Source of the DNA: an uncultured Porticoccus sp.
Lineage (GTDB): Bacteria; Pseudomonadota; Gammaproteobacteria; Pseudomonadales; Porticoccaceae
Direction of reading: 5' to 3'
DNA length: 64,000 nt
NCBI GenBank assembly: GCA_947259505.1
Contig: CAMYLT010000004.1
Coordinates: 62,001 to 126,000 of the forward strand
This document shows, one piece after another, positions 17,622 to 27,007 of this stretch. Each line of letters starts with the position of its first letter. Within the stretch, counting starts at the first letter, position 1. The notes beneath the pieces are model-generated. The model made no database searches, was not told the origin of the DNA, and saw only the letters and a program-made list of their open reading frames with translations. A program made the position numbers and the translations under genes.

Positions 17622-19079
17622 ATGGCCATTACCACCCGCTCGGCAGTTACATTCAGTATCATCGGTCGTTATTTGACGCTCTCTCTTCAATTTGTATCCA
17701 CCATGGTGCTAGCACGCCTTCTGACGCCTGAGGATATAGGCATATACAGCGCCGGCTTCTCCATCGTGGCACTTGCTCACCTGTTCAGGGACTTTGGTTT
17801 GAACCAATACGTCATTCAGGAAAAGTCCCTGGATGAAATGAAGATACGCACAACCTTTACACTCAGCTTGATCATTGCATGGACGCTTGGCGCCCTCCTC
17901 TTTCTATCCTCGGGATTCGTGGCAGAGTTTTTTAAAGAGCCTGGGGTTGAAGAGCTCATACATATATTGGCATTTAATTTTTTTATAATCCCTTTTGGAT
18001 CGATAACCCTGGCTCTATTGAGGAAAAACCTGAAGTTTCATGTTACAGAGAGCATTTCCTTCATCGCAACACTACTCGGAATAATTGTTGCCATTTGGAC
18101 TGCATACACTGGCTCCCGCTACCTCTGCCTAGCCTATGGTGCCATCACTGAAACGACCTTTACCGTAGTGTTCTCCTATTTTTTCAGACCAAAGGGAGTA
18201 AAACTATCACCTTCACTGGAGGGGGCTAAAAGAATTTTTCGTTTTGGATCCCTTGTCGGGATTGGGAATATCACAACACAGTTCTCTACGAGTGCAACGG
18301 ATGCACTCGTAGCCCGCATACTGGGAATCAGCTCCCTAGGTTTTTTTTCGAGGGCATTTGGCACTTTTTCACTGTTTGATAATATCTTTGTCAGCAGTAT
18401 TCGACCAACCATCTTACCGCTGTTTTCTCGTGACAATCATGATCTGGACAAGTTGGCAGCGAATTACATGAAAGCCATTGCATACTCTTTTATCTTTGCC
18501 TGGCCTTTCTTTGCGTTTCTATTTTTATACACTACCGAAGTCATCCGGTCACTTTATGGACACCAGTGGGACATCGCTATCCCGCTGGTAAAAATTCTCT
18601 GCGGTGCAGGCGTCGTTATGCCCATGATCCTTTTTACCGAAAACCTATTCATAGCATATGGACGCCCTGACATCAGTCTGAGAATACAACTGACTTCAAA
18701 CATAGTAAAAATAACAATGGTTGCTATAGGTTGCTCGATCAGCCTGGAAGCTGTTTGCATAGCATTGGCTGCCTCATTCTGGGTGAAATGCATTATTGCC
18801 ATTATCTTCACACGAAAAGTACTGGGAATAAGGCTCACGCAGCTTCTTGCCCTAGCCCGGCAAGCACTTATCCCTCTTGCCTGCACCATATTACCAACAG
18901 TGGTAGTAAAGTTATTTATGCACGACACAGAGAATAACAGCATTATTATATTTGCTACGCTGATGGCATGTGCATTCATTGGCTGGCTCGTTGGAATAAA
19001 GATCACCAATCACGCATTTTACATCGAATTAAAGCCTTTTTTTTCTCGGCAACTTTCCCAAGAAACTGAGAACCGCTGA
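17622..19079 (+). CDS. Polysaccharide flippase (Wzx/WzxC-like, MOP superfamily)
   Basis: The 485-residue protein has about 12-14 membrane helices through its length and begins MAITTRSAVTFSIIGRYL, followed by LARLLTPEDIGIYSAG near residues 30-45, a signature region of the MOP exporter family that flips lipid-linked repeat units from cytoplasm to periplasm. It heads an operon of five genes (flippase, sulfotransferase, pyruvyltransferase, ATP-grasp fusion, esterase). A 219-bp gap precedes it with no clear promoter. The family is sure; the exact lipid-linked substrate is not. Confidence 0.9.
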   Translation: MAITTRSAVTFSIIGRYLTLSLQFVSTMVLARLLTPEDIGIYSAGFSIVALAHLFRDFGLNQYVIQEKSLDEMKIRTTFTLSLIIAWTLGALLFLSSGFVAEFFKEPGVEELIHILAFNFFIIPFGSITLALLRKNLKFHVTESISFIATLLGIIVAIWTAYTGSRYLCLAYGAITETTFTVVFSYFFRPKGVKLSPSLEGAKRIFRFGSLVGIGNITTQFSTSATDALVARILGISSLGFFSRAFGTFSLFDNIFVSSIRPTILPLFSRDNHDLDKLAANYMKAIAYSFIFAWPFFAFLFLYTTEVIRSLYGHQWDIAIPLVKILCGAGVVMPMILFTENLFIAYGRPDISLRIQLTSNIVKITMVAIGCSISLEAVCIALAASFWVKCIIAIIFTRKVLGIRLTQLLALARQALIPLACTILPTVVVKLFMHDTENNSIIIFATLMACAFIGWLVGIKITNHAFYIELKPFFSRQLSQETENR

Positions 19080-19096
19080 AGAACGCGATATTAATC

Positions 19097-19930
19097 ATGA
19101 ATATTTATAATGAGTTGCGGATCAGAACCCACAGGATTCTACCTAGAAGATTACACTGTTATTGTATTGGCGCAGCAAAGACGGCCACTACGTCCGTATC
19201 TTCGATGTTCAAAAATAACTTTGACACATGCCACGAACCGGATATTGAGTCGACAAATCACCATGTCATCAATTATTTGGAAGGGCGCATCTCGGCGAGA
19301 GCTATAAGGGATTACATCGTTGCAAGGGATAAGCGGTTCAAGCTGGAAATGGAGTCTACCCACTCACTGATCTACATCTCCAGAGAGCTGGCCGAGCTTT
19401 TCCCGTCGGCAAAATTTGTTGTCACCGTTCGTGAGCCCCTAAGCTGGATAAGGTCGAGAATTAATTTCCACTTTAAGAAACACCCTGAAGAGTGGGAGGA
19501 ATACCGGCAGTATTTCTGGATGGACCGCACCAAGGTATATGCAAAAGAGGAAAGCTCTCTGGAAGAGCATGGCCTTGCCTCTCTCGACGTCTACCTGAAG
19601 CAATACGCAGAACACTACCAACTGGCACTGGCAAACCTCCCCGAAGACCGCAGGCTTTTCGTTACCACTGACCATATCTCGGATGAAACATCTAAAATTG
19701 CTGACTTTCTGAAGATCAAAAGCTCATTGATTAAGGTTGCCCATTCCAATGCCGAGCCCGACAAGGCCGCTTTTATCGATGAAATAGACAGAGACTTTCT
19801 TTTACGCAAAGTCTGGAAGCACTGTGAGCCAACAATTCGTCACTTCTTTTCCGAGCGCATCCCCTTTTACGAGGAGAATATGAATCGGTTGGGATGGAAC
19901 AACGGCCAACCAACACGGAATGAACCATGA
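19097..19930 (+). CDS. Sulfotransferase family protein
   Basis: The 277-residue protein has the PAPS-binding 5'-phosphosulfate loop in IGAAKTATTSV near residues 24-34 and the 3'-phosphate region FVVTVREPLSWIRSRI near 110-125, as in carbohydrate sulfotransferases. It probably transfers sulfate from PAPS to a hydroxyl of the EPS or its lipid-linked unit. Its stop overlaps the ATG of the pyruvyltransferase gene (ATGA), which fits coordinated decoration of the same polymer. No membrane anchor is evident. Confidence 0.82.
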   Translation: MNIYNELRIRTHRILPRRLHCYCIGAAKTATTSVSSMFKNNFDTCHEPDIESTNHHVINYLEGRISARAIRDYIVARDKRFKLEMESTHSLIYISRELAELFPSAKFVVTVREPLSWIRSRINFHFKKHPEEWEEYRQYFWMDRTKVYAKEESSLEEHGLASLDVYLKQYAEHYQLALANLPEDRRLFVTTDHISDETSKIADFLKIKSSLIKVAHSNAEPDKAAFIDEIDRDFLLRKVWKHCEPTIRHFFSERIPFYEENMNRLGWNNGQPTRNEP

Positions 19931-20805
19931 AACTCTGCTACTTCCACGACACCGAGGGAAACTTTGGCGACGATTTGAACGCCTGGCTTTGGCCAAAAGT
20001 CTTACCTGATTTTTTTGGCGGCACCTGCCAACATGGTCAGGAGTTCTATGAGGATAACAACCGGGAAGACGCACTTTTTTATGGCATCGGAACAGTCCTT
20101 GATCACCGCATTCCGCCGGCACCGATCAAGTTTATTGCCGGCTCGGGTGTCGGCTATTTTTCCCCACCAAAAATCGATGACAAGTACCATATATACTTTG
20201 TAAGGGGACCAAAGTCCGCAGCAAAACTCGGTATTGATACCTCTCTCTCCATCACCGACCCAGCCATTTTGTTACGCGAGTTTCTGCCACCTGCCCCCGC
20301 CGAACATCAGGTGTCATTGATGATGCATTGCGATACAGCAAAAAGTGGTTACTGGGAGCAGGTGGCCGCTGAATTGGGAATCCATTACATTGACCCCAGG
20401 AGCACCGACCCCATAGCCGTGATACAACAGCTGATCGCATCAGAGTATGTGATTACGGAATCACTGCACGGTGCCATTATCGCCGATGCCTACGGCATTC
20501 CCTGGAGGCCCATTAACTCCATGCCCCATATCAATGCGTTCAAATGGCATGACTGGTGTGCCTCTGTAGGCATTTCCTATGAACCGGAAAATTTAATTTC
20601 GATATACAGCAACGAGCATGCCAGCATCGCCAAGAAGCTGCTGAATAAGGCAAAAGTGCGGGTTGCCAAAGGACAACTCAAGAAACTCCTACTCGATAGA
20701 AAAGCCTACAACAGTAGCGAACAGACTATTCAGAACCATCTGGACCACATGCAGGCACAACTGGTTAAGCTACGAAAGGATGCAGAGTCCCTGGGGTTGT
20801 TATGA
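19927..20805 (+). CDS. Polysaccharide pyruvyl transferase family protein
   Basis: The 292-residue protein carries the family signature NFGDDLNAWLW near residues 13-23, typical of polysaccharide pyruvyltransferases (GumL/CsaB type), and the motif TESLHGAIIADAYGIPW near 179-195. It would add a pyruvate ketal, giving acidic groups to the EPS. The C-terminal 60 residues are Lys-rich and may be helical. It overlaps both neighbours by ATGA, so it is part of a tight operon. Confidence 0.85.
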   Translation: MKLCYFHDTEGNFGDDLNAWLWPKVLPDFFGGTCQHGQEFYEDNNREDALFYGIGTVLDHRIPPAPIKFIAGSGVGYFSPPKIDDKYHIYFVRGPKSAAKLGIDTSLSITDPAILLREFLPPAPAEHQVSLMMHCDTAKSGYWEQVAAELGIHYIDPRSTDPIAVIQQLIASEYVITESLHGAIIADAYGIPWRPINSMPHINAFKWHDWCASVGISYEPENLISIYSNEHASIAKKLLNKAKVRVAKGQLKKLLLDRKAYNSSEQTIQNHLDHMQAQLVKLRKDAESLGLL

Positions 20806-22565
20806 ATGAAGCACCGCCAATGGGAACTATTCTTGTCCTTGATGGAGATACCGTTCCGGCGCTGGATATCATCCGCTCTCTCGGCCGCCAGGGAGTCCCC
20901 GTAGACATTGCCTCCCATCAGGCCAACTCCATCAGCGGATACTCCAGGTACACCCACAAGGCACACCTTTATCCGCACCCACTGGAGTCAACCGATCAAT
21001 TTTTAACCTGGCTAGAACAACAACTGGCCAGTAACCGATACCGCCTGATCATTCCCGCCACCGAACGGACCCTGGTTCCCATTGCTCGCCACTTCCAGAG
21101 CCACCCCCGAGCTGACTGCATCACCATGCCGGCACTGGACGCCTTGGAAACAGTGCTGGACAAGGCAAAAACCGGACAGCTGGCCATTGATTGCGATGTC
21201 CCCCAACCCGCGAGCTGGACCATCAGCCAACTGTCAGAGTTGAATGATCTCGAAGACCAGCTCCATTACCCGGTGGTCGTCAAACCGGGGCGATCTATTT
21301 CCGACAACGAAGTTCGTGTTCCGCTGACAGTCCGTTACGCCCACTCCGGGGAAGAGCTGCGCAAACTGGGACATGAATTACTGGGTCACGTGCACCTGGT
21401 ACTACAGGAGTACTTCACCGGCATTGGCTTGGGCATGGAACTCATTTCCGACAAGGGAGAAATTCTTTATGCCTTTCAGCACCAGCGCATTCACGAGATG
21501 CCGCTTACCGGCGGGGGTAGCAGTTATCGTAAGAGTGTGGAAATTGACCCGGAGTTGCTGGAAGCCAGCCGCCGCCTGATAGCCCGACTGAGCTGGCACG
21601 GCGTGGCCATGGTGGAATTCAAAAAAAACCCGCAGACCGGGGAGTTTATTCTCATTGAAATCAATGGCCGGTTCTGGGGGTCCCTGCCCCTGGCAACCGC
21701 CGCGGGAGCCGATTTCCCCTACCAGCTCTATCAGCTCTACACCAGCGGGACTGTCTCGGCTCTCCAACCGTACCGCCGCGAAGTCTATTGCCGCAAACTC
21801 GCCAGTGACCTGGCCTGGCTTGAGGCGGTGATCCGCAAGGATGCCGACACCCGGCTGGTCACAATCCCCAGCACTGGCAGCGCCCTCAAGGACTGGCTGA
21901 AAGTATTTTCACTCAAACACTACTTTGATGTGCAATCGCTCGGCGACATCAAACCGGGACTGGTGGACATCGGCCATATTGTCAGAAGCTACGTCGAGCG
22001 TATTACCGGTCTTTTCCGTGAGCGCGCATTTCGAAAAAAAATCATTAAGCGCAGCCACCACCAAGCCTTGGCCCAAAAAATAGCGAGCGCGAATAACATC
22101 CTGTTTCTCTGCTACGGCAATATCAACCGCAGCGCCATCGCCCACGTGCTGGCGGACGAGATGATTGGAACTGATGGACTGACCTTTCGCTCCGCCGGCT
22201 TCCACCCGGAGGAGAATCGGCCAGCGGACTCCAGGATGGTAGCCATCGCCTCCGATCACGGCATTTCAATGAACAGTTTCCGCTCTACCACCCTGACTCA
22301 GGAACTGGCTAACTGGGCCGACCTTATCTTTGTGATGGAGGCCACCCATATCAGCCGCCTGGAAACACTCTCTGCACAGGTGGCAGAAAAAGCCTACCTG
22401 TTGGGGGGGTTGACCATAGGAGAGGAAGCTGTAGAAATAGCCGATCCCTACAACCAACCCGAGCCGGTTTACCGCTCGACGTACCAGCAAGTGGCCCGAT
22501 GCATCGAGGGGATGAAAACGTTGATCCCTGCCGATCAAGCGGCTCACCCGGAGCGGGCATTATGA
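20802..22565 (+). CDS. Fusion of ATP-grasp ligase and low-molecular-weight tyrosine phosphatase
   Basis: The 587-residue protein has two domains. Residues 1-400 are ATP-grasp-like: an N-terminal region (DGDTVPALDIIRSLGRQ), a lysine in VVVKPG near 161, EYFTGIGLGME near 204-214 and the metal-binding EINGRFWGS near 286-294. Residues 430-580 form a low-molecular-weight phosphatase with the loop CYGNINRS (Cys437, Arg443) and the general acid in ADPYNQPEP. The two are joined by a linker with a basic segment. The ligase probably joins a carboxylate to an amine, while the phosphatase could act on a phospho-tyrosine or phospho-intermediate. No frameshift separates them, so the fusion is genuine in this sequence. 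Confidence 0.85.
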   Translation: MNEAPPMGTILVLDGDTVPALDIIRSLGRQGVPVDIASHQANSISGYSRYTHKAHLYPHPLESTDQFLTWLEQQLASNRYRLIIPATERTLVPIARHFQSHPRADCITMPALDALETVLDKAKTGQLAIDCDVPQPASWTISQLSELNDLEDQLHYPVVVKPGRSISDNEVRVPLTVRYAHSGEELRKLGHELLGHVHLVLQEYFTGIGLGMELISDKGEILYAFQHQRIHEMPLTGGGSSYRKSVEIDPELLEASRRLIARLSWHGVAMVEFKKNPQTGEFILIEINGRFWGSLPLATAAGADFPYQLYQLYTSGTVSALQPYRREVYCRKLASDLAWLEAVIRKDADTRLVTIPSTGSALKDWLKVFSLKHYFDVQSLGDIKPGLVDIGHIVRSYVERITGLFRERAFRKKIIKRSHHQALAQKIASANNILFLCYGNINRSAIAHVLADEMIGTDGLTFRSAGFHPEENRPADSRMVAIASDHGISMNSFRSTTLTQELANWADLIFVMEATHISRLETLSAQVAEKAYLLGGLTIGEEAVEIADPYNQPEPVYRSTYQQVARCIEGMKTLIPADQAAHPERAL

Positions 22566-23434
22566 CCTGGGGCAGAGATTTCCTGCCCTGGCTGGTTAGC
22601 TTGGCGGGGATGGCCGCCCTGCTCTGGCTGTTTTACTGGATGATTGCACCGGGGAAACCGGTCGTAAGAGAATTTATTTACAAACAGACACCCCAGGCTA
22701 ACCTGGCGATCAGGCTATTCCTCCCCATCGACTGGGCACCACACAACCAGCGCCCGGCTATCCTGTTCTTTTTTGGCGGCGGTTGGATCAGCGGTGGAAT
22801 TGATCATTTCAAATGGCAGGCTGACGTTCTGGCACGTGAAGGTATGGTGGCCGCACTGGTGGATTACCGGGTAGACAGCCGCCACCACACAACCCCGGAT
22901 GCAGCGGTAGCCGACGGGTTTGATGCCTTTAGCTGGCTGCTTGAAAACGCCAACCGTTTTGGGGTTGATCCTAAAAGAGTTATTTCCTCAGGCAGTTCGG
23001 CCGGCGGCCATATCGCGGCCTGCCTTGCTCTCTGCACACCACCCCGGGGGGCAAAAACACCCGAGGAGCGACCAGCCCTGCTGGTGCTGTTCAATCCGGT
23101 GCTGGACCTGACCAACGCCACCCCCGAACTGGAATTCAGCCCCCGGGAACTGGAACTGATTGCCATGATGCCCTCAGAAACCGTGGCCGCTATCTCACCG
23201 AACCAGCTTGTAGATAGCCGCACACCACCGAGCCTGCTTATTTTTGGTGATCGCGACCCCCTGACCCAGCAAGGGGAACAGTTTAGTCGCATGGTGGAGG
23301 CTGCAGGAGTGGATACACGAACAGAAATTGTTCCGGGGCAGAAACACGGCTTTTTCAATAGAGAGCCATGGCGCAGTCGCACCATGACATTCGTCAAACA
23401 GTATCTTCAAGAGCAGAGCTACCTGAGCCAATAG
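22562..23434 (+). CDS. Membrane-anchored alpha/beta hydrolase (esterase/lipase family)
   Basis: The start is the ATG at 22562, overlapping the previous stop (ATGA); the longer frame from 22499 lies inside the previous gene. The protein has 290 residues with an N-terminal membrane segment (about 10-30), the oxyanion motif FFGGGWISGG near 73-82, the nucleophile GSSAGGHIA (Ser near 147) and a C-terminal catalytic His in GQKHGFFNRE. This fits the hormone-sensitive-lipase/carboxylesterase group. It may deacylate or deacetylate the polysaccharide at the membrane. It is last in the operon. Confidence 0.85.
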   Translation: MTWGRDFLPWLVSLAGMAALLWLFYWMIAPGKPVVREFIYKQTPQANLAIRLFLPIDWAPHNQRPAILFFFGGGWISGGIDHFKWQADVLAREGMVAALVDYRVDSRHHTTPDAAVADGFDAFSWLLENANRFGVDPKRVISSGSSAGGHIAACLALCTPPRGAKTPEERPALLVLFNPVLDLTNATPELEFSPRELELIAMMPSETVAAISPNQLVDSRTPPSLLIFGDRDPLTQQGEQFSRMVEAAGVDTRTEIVPGQKHGFFNREPWRSRTMTFVKQYLQEQSYLSQ

Positions 23435-23484
23435 CCAATACTCTGGCAAAGGGCCAAGATAATCGATAGCTGCCTGCACACGAC

Positions 23485-25899
23485 CTATTGGGTTGCGCCA
23501 CTATCCAACCAGTCGCCAATTGCCTTCAGCTCAACGGTGGTTATGTCCGTCGGATGATCCGATCCAAAATCAATATCGTTAGAGTAAGTATCATCAGTGC
23601 GGCCATCGGTGCGACGGTTAGCGGCTTTCCAGTACAGCAGGCTCTCTCTGGCATACATGCTGTTGACATATTTACTGGTATAAGGGCGCTGCAGGCCATA
23701 GCGACGCTTTTCCTTATCGGCATCGCTGACCTGTATGCGTTTCTCCACCGGCACAGCCTGCTGAAAGTAATCCCACACCAACTTGTCGTATTGAAATAAC
23801 GGGACGTCACTAGCGTGACAACTGGAACACCTGGCTTCAAAGGTCGGCTTAATATCCCGCTCGTAGGAGGGCACGGGCGTAGCCTTCAGCAGCGGCACGG
23901 CGTTAGCAGTAAATGCCATTGATTGCTCATAGGGCCGCCCGACCTTACTGTGAAGGTGGCAGCCCGTGCATACGCGCTTCTCCCCCGGACGCAATGATTG
24001 CGGCACCTGATCCCGCTTGATTATTCGTCCGTCTTGATCAACCCCCGCCATGATGTATGGCATCTCACAGGGTAGCTGGGCTTTAAAGGAATTGTCGGCC
24101 AGCAACGGTGCATCGCCCAACAGTTTCACACGGTTGCCGACACTATTTCTGAAACCGGCAGTTTTACTGGTATTGGGAAGCAATTGATAAAAGCGTATGG
24201 CCGCCAACTCACTGTGAGGCAGGCCATCAATCTCTCCACCATTGTTGGCGCTGGCATGGTAATTGTTGTTAAACCGGTAACCAGTATAATTGTGGGAATC
24301 GGTGCTACCCGCATCCGAGCTGGCTATCTGGCAGGTACCGTCACCACTGTTAACAAAATCGGGAGTTTTTACCTCCCTCAGGCGAATAACCCGCGCGCCA
24401 AACTCATGCCAAGCGGGATCATCCACAATTTTTTGCAGGTCTTCTGGAGAGCGGCTGGGAATCACAGTGGTTTTATATAGACCCACATTGCAGCCTTTCC
24501 GCTCTTTTACATCCAGTTGGTCGGTGGTCCCCGGTACGGTGTAGGTCACCTGAGTGCAGTAACCTCGCCCCACAGTGAGGATCAACTGGTTGTCACTGCC
24601 CCCCTCTGGCCACCCTACTTTCCCCAGGTATTTTCCGTCCTTGCCCAATCGGGATGCTGCGTCTTCAGAGGTAGACCAGGTCGCCACACTATAAAGTCCG
24701 CGCGGTACAAAGTTGGGTACACCCCCCTCTACTCCAACCGGCTCGGGGGGCCAACAGATTACATCCCCTAACCCCAAGTTATTGCCACGGTAGTAGTTAA
24801 CTGTACAAATATCGTGGTTGGCTCTCTGCCCGAGAAAATGCAATGCCTTAACCGTCTCACTGCGAGGGTTAGAACCGGTCAGCCTTGTGCGGTGGGCCCC
24901 CAGCAGGGCAGTCATGTCGCCGCCTCGGTAATCCATATCCAAAATAGACCAGAAATTACTGGTAGTGCCCGGCCAATTGATGCCGCCGTTAGTCGTGTTG
25001 TAGGGGAGATTATGACTCAGCCACTGGGAGCTGTAGGCCACCCGGCCGCTATTAAGCAGGTATGGGTGCAGTGCCGCCGTAACCTCGTGGGGAGTAATGT
25101 CCACTGCCTTGCTGCCGTCAGCCGCGGCGATATACAGCCTCGGTTCAGGCGCTTTCGAAGTGCCGATTTTGTTCAGAAATGGGGCAAAGAACCCTCCCCG
25201 GTCAGAGCCAAACATGATTCGGCCATCCGGCAGCCATATCGGGCTGATATCGTGAATACCACTGTAATGTGGCCATGGAGTTAAAGACGCTTTTGCGATG
25301 TCATATAAATAGATTTGTGCCTCAGAACCCCGATTACACAGTTTTATCGATGGGTACTTCGCAGCTTGAGGCCAGGGATGCTGAAGACAATCTGCGGAGT
25401 ACACAGAGAAAGCAATTTTTTCGCCATCCAGCGACGGCATGGGATCCAGAGGTACACAGGGCCTCCTGGCTTTGAGGCAGTCATAAATAATCGTCTCTGC
25501 ACCATCCGGTTTACGCAGCACCAGTTGCCCCGGCGCATTAAAACCACTGAGCTGCCTGGCAACCTCGGGAAGGCTATCCAGAAAATCCCATTTTTCGGAT
25601 GTATACAAAGATCCATCTCTCAAGGTAACTGAGTGCTTACCGACGGTTCGCGGGACTCGGGTATAGACGAGTGAAAACGGCTCGGGTGTAGCTGGCGGTT
25701 TTATTTTGGGTTTCTCAACAGTGTGGGCAAGAGAACTCCCCTGGCAGCCCTCAGGGTTGGCATCGCAGGATACACTTTGTGGCGGTGACTGAGACTTCAA
25801 ACGCAATGCTTTATATTTTTCCCATAATGCATCATCGGCGACAGACTGCAGAGTGCAGAAAAAAAGGCAAATAACCAACACTGCCTTTGTCAAAGGCAT
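23485..25899 (-). CDS. Exported HzsA-like protein with beta-propeller region and two c-type haem motifs
   Basis: The longest frame begins at 25956, but ATG at 25897-25899 gives a clean signal peptide (MPLTKAVLVICLFFCTL, cleavage after SVA). The 804-residue protein has WD40-like beta-propeller segments (for example ISPIWLPDGRIMFGSDRGGF) and two haem c motifs near the end, CTGCH and CSSCH, in contexts such as EKRVCTGCHLHSK. The layout resembles proteins related to the hydrazine synthase alpha subunit, many found outside anammox bacteria and of unknown role. It lies after the glycosyltransferase gene at 26008. A periplasmic redox function is inferred; a direct link to EPS is not shown. Confidence 0.72.
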   Translation of the reverse strand: MPLTKAVLVICLFFCTLQSVADDALWEKYKALRLKSQSPPQSVSCDANPEGCQGSSLAHTVEKPKIKPPATPEPFSLVYTRVPRTVGKHSVTLRDGSLYTSEKWDFLDSLPEVARQLSGFNAPGQLVLRKPDGAETIIYDCLKARRPCVPLDPMPSLDGEKIAFSVYSADCLQHPWPQAAKYPSIKLCNRGSEAQIYLYDIAKASLTPWPHYSGIHDISPIWLPDGRIMFGSDRGGFFAPFLNKIGTSKAPEPRLYIAAADGSKAVDITPHEVTAALHPYLLNSGRVAYSSQWLSHNLPYNTTNGGINWPGTTSNFWSILDMDYRGGDMTALLGAHRTRLTGSNPRSETVKALHFLGQRANHDICTVNYYRGNNLGLGDVICWPPEPVGVEGGVPNFVPRGLYSVATWSTSEDAASRLGKDGKYLGKVGWPEGGSDNQLILTVGRGYCTQVTYTVPGTTDQLDVKERKGCNVGLYKTTVIPSRSPEDLQKIVDDPAWHEFGARVIRLREVKTPDFVNSGDGTCQIASSDAGSTDSHNYTGYRFNNNYHASANNGGEIDGLPHSELAAIRFYQLLPNTSKTAGFRNSVGNRVKLLGDAPLLADNSFKAQLPCEMPYIMAGVDQDGRIIKRDQVPQSLRPGEKRVCTGCHLHSKVGRPYEQSMAFTANAVPLLKATPVPSYERDIKPTFEARCSSCHASDVPLFQYDKLVWDYFQQAVPVEKRIQVSDADKEKRRYGLQRPYTSKYVNSMYARESLLYWKAANRRTDGRTDDTYSNDIDFGSDHPTDITTVELKAIGDWLDSGATQ

Positions 25900-26007
25900 A
25901 CAGATTGACAGGCAACGTTCTAGTGAATTTCTGTCTTCATGTCGAATGATGGTCATAGTGTCATTGTAGTGAATCGACTACCGAACAAAGTTGCTCAAAC
26001 CGATGTA

Positions 26008-26988
26008 TCAACGATTGAGGGCATTTTTGACAGATAACCACATTGAATAGAGCCCCCATTTTAGGCTGGGATACGCACCCCAAGCGACCCGTGCCAGCAC
26101 CCCTGCCGCACGCTTTGAAGTCTGGCGGCTTACTTCCTGAGTAAGCATTTTGGTATTTGAGGATAATGAACGGGCTGCATATCGAATTGCATGCTCTTCA
26201 CGACAACAAGCTAACAGATGCCAGTACACCGAACTCTCGAGTAAACGCCTGTTCATATCACCCACCGCCTTCGACGCCGATTCACGGTCATGCTTGATAG
26301 GCGCATTATGGGTTGAGCAGACATGCGGGCGGAACAGAATACCCTGTGCCTGATCGCACAGGCGCACAAACAGATCGACATCTTCTGCATACCTGGTTTC
26401 TTCCCAGAACCCCCCAATTTGTTCCAACAATTTTTTGCGGGCGATTGTGATATTCAGGTGGGCATAGTCCGGAAAGCTCAATATTTGCCCCAGCTTTACC
26501 CGATAAACAGGGAGATCATCCACACGATACTCAGGCTTGAGAGTAGCTTCCACGCTGATAAAACTACTTTCGGCAACGACAGTATCCCCGCTCAAAATTC
26601 GCTGGTTGGCGAAGTGCAGCTCCGCACCTGTTTTCAGCAATGCCTCAGCCGCCATAGACAAATAGTCTGGCCTGCACCAGTAATCATCATCATCACAGAA
26701 TGCAATATAGTCTCCCTGGGCTGCCTGGATACCCAGGTTTCTAATCACCGACGGGCCGAGCCGCCGTCCGTCCCGACCATTGACTTCCAGCAATCTGTAT
26801 TGTTCGCCAAATTCACCAATCATCTGCCGATAACGATCAATCACTTCCGATGATGATCCATCATCAACGACTATGACTTCATATGCACTAAATGTCTGTT
26901 CAGCTATACCATCCAGGCAGCGACGCAGCCAATCGACCCGGTTGCGGGTCGGCACGACAATTGAAAACAATGGTTGGCTCACTGACAT
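26008..26988 (-). CDS. Glycosyltransferase family 2
   Basis: The 326-residue protein starts with the GT-A nucleotide-binding strand FSIVVPTRNRVDWLRRCL near residues 8-25, then EVIVVDDGSS near 37-46 and the metal-binding FCDDDDYWCRPDY near 97-109. It is expected to transfer one sugar to a lipid-linked oligosaccharide at the inner membrane face. It is 19 bases downstream of the O-glycosylation ligase gene and so probably the last glycosyltransferase of the long minus-strand operon. The donor and linkage are unknown. Confidence 0.9.
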   Translation of the reverse strand: MSVSQPLFSIVVPTRNRVDWLRRCLDGIAEQTFSAYEVIVVDDGSSSEVIDRYRQMIGEFGEQYRLLEVNGRDGRRLGPSVIRNLGIQAAQGDYIAFCDDDDYWCRPDYLSMAAEALLKTGAELHFANQRILSGDTVVAESSFISVEATLKPEYRVDDLPVYRVKLGQILSFPDYAHLNITIARKKLLEQIGGFWEETRYAEDVDLFVRLCDQAQGILFRPHVCSTHNAPIKHDRESASKAVGDMNRRLLESSVYWHLLACCREEHAIRYAARSLSSNTKMLTQEVSRQTSKRAAGVLARVAWGAYPSLKWGLYSMWLSVKNALNR

Positions 26989-27007
26989 ATAAGTTATCCG
27001 TTCTTTT

